Shown here in pieces: positions 32,686-38,166 of a stretch of DNA of 38,166 bases. The notes under the pieces are model-generated. The model was not told the DNA's origin. It saw only the letters and a list, made by a program, of their open reading frames with translations, and ran no database searches. A program made the translations under genes and the position numbers. The stretch covers positions 1 to 38,166 of the forward strand of contig NZ_VUOS01000039.1 in NCBI RefSeq assembly GCF_009829325.1, written 5' to 3'. This stretch comes from Nocardia sp. CY41 (lineage in GTDB: Bacteria > Actinomycetota > Actinomycetes > Mycobacteriales > Mycobacteriaceae). Position 1 is the stretch's first letter. The number at the start of each line of letters is the position of its first letter.

Positions 32686-35026
32686 GCTCCTCGCCTGGCT
32701 ACGTCCGTCCGCGCACGCCGCTGCGCGCGGTCCGCCAGCGGCTCGTCGCCGCGCTGCAGGAGGCGGCCGGGCCCGGCCTGACCGCCGAGGCGGCGCAGAA
32801 TCTACTCAAGCAGGCTCGGGCCTGGTCGTCGGCCGCCCGCCAGCTCGACAACCATTTGGCCGAGCATCCGGACGCGTTCATCGCACCCCAACCCGACTGC
32901 CCACTGGCCTTGCCGAAATTGCTGAAACTGCTCACCGCCAACGGTTTCGGCGACAAGGTCGTCCTGCTGGGCTGCGCCCGCTGCGGGCGCACCGAGTTGC
33001 CACTGCTGCGGCTGGCCCCTGAAGGCCGGTGTTGTCCACGATGCCTTCGGCGCACCGAACAACGGCCCTGCGCGCGCTGCGGCGCCATCGGGAACATCGC
33101 TGCGCGCCGGGCCGAAGGCTCCATCTGCCACAAGTGCTATCGCCGCGAACCGGAGCGGCAGCTCGAATGCGCTGGTTGCGGCAGGTTCCGCGACCCCGTC
33201 TATCGGGCCGAGGACGGCTCGGTCCTCTGCCGGGCCTGCTACACCCAACCGCTGAGAGCCTGCGTCCACTGCGGCCAGCTCCAACCCACCCGCAAGATCA
33301 CGGACAAAGGACCGGTCTGCCGACGCTGCTACACCCCTGAACCCAGACTCTGCGGAATCTGCGGGGAGATGCGCCCGATCCAGCGTCGCGGCGACGACCA
33401 GGGCAACCCCGAAATCTGCCAGCGTTGCTACCGGTTCATGGGCGATTGCGCCAACTGCGGCAAGCACTCCCACGGCGGCCACTACCGCGGCGGCCCGTTC
33501 CTCTGCACCACCTGCTGGCCGCGACCGGCGCGCCTCTGCGCCATCTGCGGGAAGCAGAAGAAGATCACCGTCACCTGGCCGCTGGGGGAGGTCTGCAACA
33601 GTTGCTACTGCGCACGACTGATACATCCCGCACCCTGCGCGGAATGCGGGACAACACGAATCCTGGTATGCGTCAACCACTTCGGGAATGTCTGCACCCG
33701 ATGCGGCGGGGTCGATCTCGACTTCACCTGCAAGGTCTGCGGCGAGGAAGGCCCCGGATTCCACGACGGCCGATGCGAGCGGTGCTTCGTCGCGATGAAG
33801 ATCGACGCCCTGCTCAGCGACGAGAACGGCACCCCGATCGAGGCCCTGCGCCCTCTGGGCGAGGCGCTCGCCACGGCCAACCCGCGCACCGTCAAGACCT
33901 GGCTCACCACGAAGACCGCCTCGCGTCTGCTGGCCGACCTCATCGCCCGCCACACCGAATTCACCCACGCCGAACTCGACAAGCTCCCACAGAACGGCCA
34001 CACCAAGCACCTGCGCGAACTGCTCGTCACGACCGGAATCCTGCCGCGGCGCAAGGAGGCGCTGGCTCAGCTTCAGATCTGGACCGAACGAACCCTTCCC
34101 GCCCTGCCGGCGCACCAGCAACGACTGATACGCCCCTACGCCGACTGGCACGTCCTGCGCCGCGCTCGACGAAAGGCCGCCCGGGGCAAGCCCTATCGCC
34201 AAGGAGCCGACCTCGCCGCTCGACAAGCGATCGGCTGCGCCATCAAGTTCCTGACCTGGCTCGACACCGTCGGAACCCCGTCGAGGAGCTGACCCAACAC
34301 CACGTCGACACCTGGCTCGACGCGTCACCGACCATGCGCAGGGACACCTCCGCCTTCCTGGCCTGGCTCAAGCAGCGACACATCGCCACCGGCATCAACG
34401 CCCCGCGACCCAAATGCGGTCTGCCGCAGCGGTTCGTCGACCAGGACGACCATGAAGAACAACTCCGGCGCTGTCTCACCGACGACTCATTGCCCCTGGA
34501 CGTCCGCATCGTCGGCGCTCTGGTCCGGCTCTATGCGATGCCCTTGGTCCGCATCGTCGAGCTCACCACCGACCGATTCCACCGCGACGAGACCGACGCC
34601 TACCTGGTCATCGACGAGAACGCCGTCATCCTGCCACCATCGCTGGCCACCCTCATCGAAGAGCAGATCCGAAACGGCGGCCTCGCCAACATCATTCGGA
34701 CCCCCACCCCTGACCAACCCACCTATCTGCTTCCCGGCCGACCACCCAGCCGCCCCCGAAACACCCAGACGTTTTCCCTCCGACTCAAGCAATACGGACT
34801 CCCGACGATCGGCGCCCGGAACACCGCGATGCTGACCAACATCATCGATCTCGACGCCGTCGTCGTCGCGGACCTCCTTGGCCTCCACCCCAAGACCGCT
34901 CACCGATGGGCCCAATACGCCCAAACCAGCTGGGCCGCCTACCTCCAGGCCCGCGAACCAGAGGACATCGACACCACGATCAGACCCGGATCCTCACCGG
35001 ATTTGTCCGAGCTCCTCAAGGAATAG
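32682..35026 (+). CDS. Nine-zinc-ribbon protein with recombinase-like C-terminus, third gene of cassette B (frameshifted)
   Basis: From ATG 32682 about 535 residues are readable, and after a missing base near 34272 (GTCGGAAC in place of GTCGGGAAC) the rest continues to 35026, total about 781. Residues 1-95 are helical. Residues 98-369 hold nine tandem ribbons, each C-x2-C, 14-19 residues, C-x2-C, often followed by Tyr (for example CARCGRTE, CPRCL; CHKCY; CRACY; CRRCY; CQRCY; CNSCY). From about 440 to 780 the protein is homologous to tyrosine-recombinase-like C-terminal domains: a VRIVEL box keeps an Arg. The HxxR box becomes IGARNTAML, followed by VVVADLLGLHPKTAHRWAQY. No complete active site is present. 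A DNA- or RNA-binding role in the cassette is inferred. Confidence 0.8.
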
Positions 35027-35061
35027 CGCACAGAACGAATATCTACCCTCCACCAGTTCCC

Positions 35062-35547
35062 GAGGAGCAGGTGCCCACCCACCGCGGCATGTCCGGGGAC
35101 TGGGTGGAGCTGGTGTATCAGGCCGACAAGGACGGCAACCGGCGGGTGGTGCGGATGGTGTACGAGATCTGCACGTTCCAGGCGTTGCGGGATCAGTTGC
35201 GGTGCAAGGAGATCTGGGTCGTCGGCGCGGACAAGTGGCGCAACCCGGCCCAAGACCTGCCGACCGACTTCGAGGAACGCCGCGTCGAGCACTACGGCAA
35301 GCTGCGCAAACCGCTGGATCCGACCGAGTTCATCGACTCGATGCGCGAGGAGATGCGCATCGAGCTGGAAGCGCTGTATGCGGCGCTGCCGACGTGCAGC
35401 TGGCTCGAGATCGCCGAACGCCGCCAGGGCGCGATCAAGCTGGTGCCGCTGCCGCCGGCTGCAACCGGACTGACCAGCACCAACCCACCCCGACACCCCC
35501 CGAAAGGACACTATCCGGGCCAGTGGAACCCGGCAGCCACCCGCTGA
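35062..35547 (+). pseudogene. tnpA: Tn3-family TnpA, second fragment beyond cassette B
   Basis: EEQVPTHRGMSGDWVELVYQ, RRVVRMVYEICTFQALRDQL, RCKEIWVVGADKWRNPAQDL and CSWLEIAERRQGAIKLVPLP continue the Tn3 transposase exactly after the 29824-31083 fragment. The homology fades after about 35480 and the DDE catalytic half is absent. Cassette B is therefore inserted within this gene, and a later deletion removed its 3' part. Confidence 0.85.
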
Positions 35548-35612
35548 CCGGGCTACTCCCTGTTGCCCACCGGCTGCTCATCAGCAGCCCAAACCCAATC
35601 CGAACCCGATCA

Positions 35613-35633
35613 CGCCGGGCCGCAAGCCCGGCG
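35613..35633. terminator. 8-bp stem hairpin
   Basis: CGCCGGGC-CGCAA-GCCCGGCG, about 65 bases after the transposase fragment. Could be a terminator or a REP-type element. Confidence 0.45.
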
Positions 35634-35644
35634 AAAGATCAAGG

Positions 35645-35694
35645 CTAACAGCCCTGACCTGGGCTAACTAAAACGCTTGTACTCCACTGCACCA
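35645..35694 (+). repeat. ~50-bp direct repeat, left copy
   Basis: Matches 37414-37464 with few differences (CTAACAGCCCTGACCTGGGC, then TAACTAAAACGCTTGTACTC). In the right copy this stretch encodes, on the minus strand, the last codons of a gene (GAVGYKRFS plus stop) and its terminator; here GAVEYKRFS plus stop is preserved without the rest of the gene. Confidence 0.75.
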
Positions 35695-35759
35695 CACCCG
35701 ATCTGGTGAAGGCGCTGCGCCCCCGATAACTAGTGTTTACTGCCTCTGGGAAACTTCGC

Positions 35760-36068
35760 TCATCGGTTCCCGATTCGTGGCATTAGAGTCGAAGGGCTGC
35801 CCCTCGGCGGGTGCCGACAATGTCCAAGCCAGGAGAAGCTGATCGAGTCCGACCCTTGTTGGCCGACCCGGGGGTCTTTCATATCGCTCTCGGCCTCACC
35901 GATGCCGTCTTCGTCAGCCGCGGAGCTCCAGACCATTACCGTCGGCCGGTTCACCGCGCTATCTGCGCACGAACCAATCCTCACCAGTTCGCTCGGAGCC
36001 TTCTCCACCAGCGAACTCACCTGCCAACTCGATCCAACGTCGGCAGAGGTCAGTATCTCCTCCCTCAA
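35760..36068 (-). pseudogene. Possible lipoprotein/sensor-domain fragment
   Basis: A TTG-started reading gives REEILTSADVGSSWQVSSLV, then EKAPSELVRIGSCADSAVNR. This resembles the (A/L)LLTxxDVGxxWxV start of mycobacterial-type exported sensor or lipoprotein domains. The lipobox and the rest are missing, and composition after 65 residues is not protein-like. Low confidence. Confidence 0.3.
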
Positions 36069-36107
36069 CGTTGCTGTCTGACAGCGTGATCACAGCGATA
36101 GGAATCG

Positions 36108-37388
36108 GTGGGCGGGTCAGGCAGCGGCAAAATCATCGCGAAGATGCTGCAGGCGGCCAAACGCCTCTCTGACGCGATTGCCGAAAAAGCCGCCCCACAA
36201 GTGGGCGAAGCACACCGCGAATTCCCGCACGGAATTCGGGATGGCCTCGACCGGACCACGCGTGGTGACGAGCAGTCCGCAGCCGAACTCGACAGGCTCG
36301 GTGCGGCCGGGCACGCGGACCGAGATAACGACGCCGCTCAGCCAGCCACCGAGCGCGGAACACCGGACTCATCCATCGCAGAGCACACGCCCCGCGGCGG
36401 TCGCGACCGATCCGAAGTATCCGCAGAAGAGGCCCGAGAGCTGTATGCGCAGGTCCGGGATCGGGAACCGGATGCCGCTGGAACCGGGAACCGGGTGAAC
36501 CGTGTCGACACGACCGCGGGCCCGGCTGTGGTCAGGTTCGGAGTTGAACGACCGATCGTGACCATGCTGAAGAAGTGGATGCCGGAAAACGCGGCCATCA
36601 ACTACGCGCGCGAGTGCGGTGTACGAACACCCAAAATCCTCTATTCCGGAGCGGACCCGTCGACCGGCCGGGCATTCACGATCATGCAGTACGTTCCCGG
36701 TGAAACACGGGGCTTCAATGATCCCGAGATGATGAACTGGTTGCCCGATCTCCTGGACCAGGTGCAGTTGATGTCCTCCCGCCCCTTACCAGTGGGAATG
36801 AACCTCGATATTCCAGAGTGGCAGCAGCAGATGATCCGGCACGCCGACGACGCCTACCGCGACCTGCCACCGGAGCAACGGTCCCGGCTGGACCGACTCG
36901 GAATCGGGCCGCTGTCGGACTATGTCCAGCCCGACCTCAGCCGCTCGGGCGAGCCGACTGTCTTCGCCCACAACGACCTCTATCCATCCAACCTCCGGCT
37001 CGATGACCAAGGGAAACTGTGGATCTTCGACTGGGAAACCGCCGGACCCGGCGATCCGCTCTACAACGCAGGGTTCTTCCTCGAACGCATGGGGAAAGGA
37101 GTCGATGATGCGACCCGCGCCCAGGCCACCGACATGTGGCTCGATCGGGTATCGCCAGCGAACTCTTCGGTCGACACCGGTGCAACCCTCGGCATGTACC
37201 GCACGATGGAGGACTGGCGAGGAGTAACGGTGTGCTCCGAGACGATGCCCCGCGCCGTATCCGCCGACCCGGACCGCTTCGAGGGCTGGGTCGACTGGTA
37301 CGACACGCGATTGTCCCGGCACCCAGACCCCTGGCCCGACATCCCGAAGGATGAGCTGCGCACGCTCCTCCGCGGGTGGGTTGAATAA
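36108..37388 (+). CDS. APH/choline-kinase-fold phosphotransferase with long N-terminal extension
   Basis: 426 residues from GTG 36108. Residues 1-125 are polar, Gly/Asp/Arg-rich and predicted disordered, with one amphipathic helix (IAKMLQAAKRLSDAIAEK). From about 130 the phosphotransferase fold begins: VDTTAGPAVVRFG, then an acidic lobe. Catalytic HNDLYPSN (His 288, Asp 290, Asn 295) and IFDWETA (metal-binding Asp 308) are all intact, so it should bind ATP and phosphorylate a hydroxyl group. Usual members (about 260-300 residues) lack the N-terminal extension. It lies between two ~50-bp direct repeats and next to broken transposon pieces, so it looks like cargo. Substrate unknown; resistance is only one possibility. 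Confidence 0.8.
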   Translation: MGGSGSGKIIAKMLQAAKRLSDAIAEKAAPQVGEAHREFPHGIRDGLDRTTRGDEQSAAELDRLGAAGHADRDNDAAQPATERGTPDSSIAEHTPRGGRDRSEVSAEEARELYAQVRDREPDAAGTGNRVNRVDTTAGPAVVRFGVERPIVTMLKKWMPENAAINYARECGVRTPKILYSGADPSTGRAFTIMQYVPGETRGFNDPEMMNWLPDLLDQVQLMSSRPLPVGMNLDIPEWQQQMIRHADDAYRDLPPEQRSRLDRLGIGPLSDYVQPDLSRSGEPTVFAHNDLYPSNLRLDDQGKLWIFDWETAGPGDPLYNAGFFLERMGKGVDDATRAQATDMWLDRVSPANSSVDTGATLGMYRTMEDWRGVTVCSETMPRAVSADPDRFEGWVDWYDTRLSRHPDPWPDIPKDELRTLLRGWVE

Positions 37389-37413
37389 GCCTGCACGAGC
37401 ACTGACGCAGCCA

Positions 37414-37464
37414 CTAACAGCTCCTGACCCGGGCTAACTAAAACGCTTGTACCCCACTGCACCA
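37414..37464 (+). repeat. ~50-bp direct repeat, right copy
   Basis: Right-hand partner of 35645-35694; the 1.77 kb between them carries the phosphotransferase gene. It covers the 3' end and terminator hairpin (AGCCC/GGGCT-type) of the minus-strand gene 37434-37765, the usual target type for integrating elements. Confidence 0.75.
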
Positions 37465-37765
37465 GCCTCATCGGTGATCTCGATATCGCCCGCTTCCAGC
37501 CGAGTCAGTTTCACACCGATGGTCTCCGCGGCTTCAGGAGCGTTCTCGGCGATCTGCCGCAGCAGTTCCTCGGCCAGCCCCCGCAGCTCCTCGTCTTCTC
37601 CGGCGCCGGCCTGACCGAGTTTCTTGGCCAGCAACTGCCGCCGCAGGGGCTCCTCCGGCTCAGATTCCACCCCTACGACCTCGGCCTCCACCACTTCGTA
37701 CCGGCGAGTGATCAGCGCCTTCAGGCCCCCGTACAGGTCGACTACGACCTTCTTTCCGGCTTCAC
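37434..37765 (-). pseudogene. 3' part of a hypothetical gene, cut by a Tn3 end
   Basis: On the minus strand, from 37765 the reading is GKKVVVDLYGGLKALITRRY, EVVEAEVVGVESEPEEPLRR, QLLAKKLGQAGAGEDEELRG and LAEELLRQIAENAPEAAETI, then GVKLTRLEAGDIEITDEAGA and GYKRFS. This is an acidic helical protein of unknown function. A Tn3-type terminal repeat begins at exactly 37766, so the 5' half has been lost to the insertion. A residual 3' end of the same or a related gene sits at 35645-35694. Confidence 0.65.
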
Positions 37766-37803
37766 GGGGTGCCGTTAACGATCGTGTCACCCGGTACATG
37801 AAC
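37766..37803 (+). repeat. Tn3-family terminal inverted repeat, copy 2
   Basis: GGGGTGCCGTTAACGATC then GTGTCACCCGGTAC, the same layout as at 29693, abutting the truncated hypothetical gene and 86 bases before a transposase start. Marks a second Tn3-type insertion. Confidence 0.7.
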
Positions 37804-37854
37804 GCTCCCGAAACCCGGTCGAGGGAGGTTGGCGCGGTGTAGTTTTCGCGCGTG

Positions 37855-37941
37855 ATGAGGGAGCTCGACCAGGATGAGCTGATCGACCGGTGGACGCTGA
37901 TTGGCAAGGAGCCGGAGCTGGTTGCCACCAAGCGGGGCGCG
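37855..37941 (+). pseudogene. tnpA: Tn3-family TnpA, first 29 codons
   Basis: MRELDQDELIDRWTLIGKEP then ELVATKRG corresponds to the start of the 29824 transposase with several substitutions, so it is a different but related element. Homology stops after about 37941. The rest has been replaced by sequence leading into the structured repeat at 38042. Confidence 0.8.
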
Positions 37942-38041
37942 GCCGCCACATCGGCCGACCGCGACTACCTGCCCGAACAGGCTTCATGTTGCGAATCGCT
38001 GCGAACCTGGGTTGCACGGCCGGTGCCCGGACAACGCCATC

Positions 38042-38166
38042 GGATCCCGGCGGCCGGTCGAGAACTCTCCTGGACGCGACTTCGGCCCCGGTGCAGGATC
38101 CGGGGCCGAAGCGGTAGTGAGGCGAACTTCCTCGACGGGATATCGAGGCCCCGTCGACGTTACCGC
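38042..38166 (+). repeat. Structured double-hairpin repeat, copy 3 (window edge)
   Basis: Stem TTCGGCCCCGG/CCGGGGCCGAA (38081-38110), then GCGGTAGTGAGGCGAAC, a second stem around CTCGACGGGATATCGAG and a final GTTACCGC. The complement matches 24353-24483 closely, including the 40 bases beyond the first stem. The repeat may run past the window end. Confidence 0.7.

Overview
The window is high-GC DNA, with GTG starts common, 4-base stop/start overlaps and several apparently leaderless promoters (a TAnnnT hexamer 6-8 nt before the start codon). It also carries protein families typical of Actinobacteria: a WhiA-like protein, XRE/TPR regulators, a pentapeptide protein with a membrane anchor, and a DUF4158-type Tn3 transposase. 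A Nocardia- or Rhodococcus-like actinomycete is the best guess. The density of recombinases, transposon pieces, repeats and broken genes says this is an accessory region, either a genomic island or a plasmid. No rRNA, tRNA or CRISPR array was recognised.

Layout. 1-93: tail of an IS3-type transposase. 112-756: VOC/pterin-dehydratase-like protein. 898-3340 (minus): cassette A, three genes encoding a tyrosine recombinase, a small HTH protein and a degenerate recombinase. 3441-4370: decayed ATP-dependent DNA ligase. 4518-8328 (minus): tightly coupled operon of U32-like TIM-barrel protein, glutamine-dependent asparagine-synthase-like amidotransferase and AEC exporter, with a divergent HTH/TPR regulator (8576-9976) behind tandem GTGAAG repeats. 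This looks like a small metabolite pathway with its own exporter and regulator. 10008-18793: GNAT acetyltransferase, PIN-domain protein, DUF2130 nuclease-like protein, ImmA/IrrE fragment, P-loop kinase-like protein, small zinc-ribbon and antitoxin-like proteins, and a frameshifted TPR gene. 19021-22237 (minus): degenerate integrase-like protein, four-helix membrane protein, pentapeptide-repeat protein, and a 99-residue protein with a strong terminator.

22917-28324 is a decay zone with a few intact genes. Remnants of a ParE toxin, a coiled-coil protein, a serine recombinase, a GvpG-like protein and a WhiA-like protein lie around an intact LecA-like lectin with its own operator and terminator, and an intact copy of the coiled-coil protein. 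28648-29676 (minus) holds a hypothetical gene and a YefM/RelE toxin-antitoxin pair that abuts a Tn3-family terminal repeat.

29693-35547 is a Tn3-family transposase gene split in two by a roughly 4-kb insertion, cassette B (31246-35026): tyrosine recombinase, HTH protein, and a very unusual protein with nine tandem zinc ribbons fused to a recombinase-like C-terminal domain. Cassettes A and B share the same gene order, coupled starts and homologous HTH and third proteins. This is the best candidate here for an undescribed mobile system. 35548-38166 holds a long phosphotransferase-fold gene between two ~50-bp direct repeats, a second Tn3 end that truncates another gene, and the third copy of a double-hairpin repeat also found at 11934 and, inverted, at 24353.
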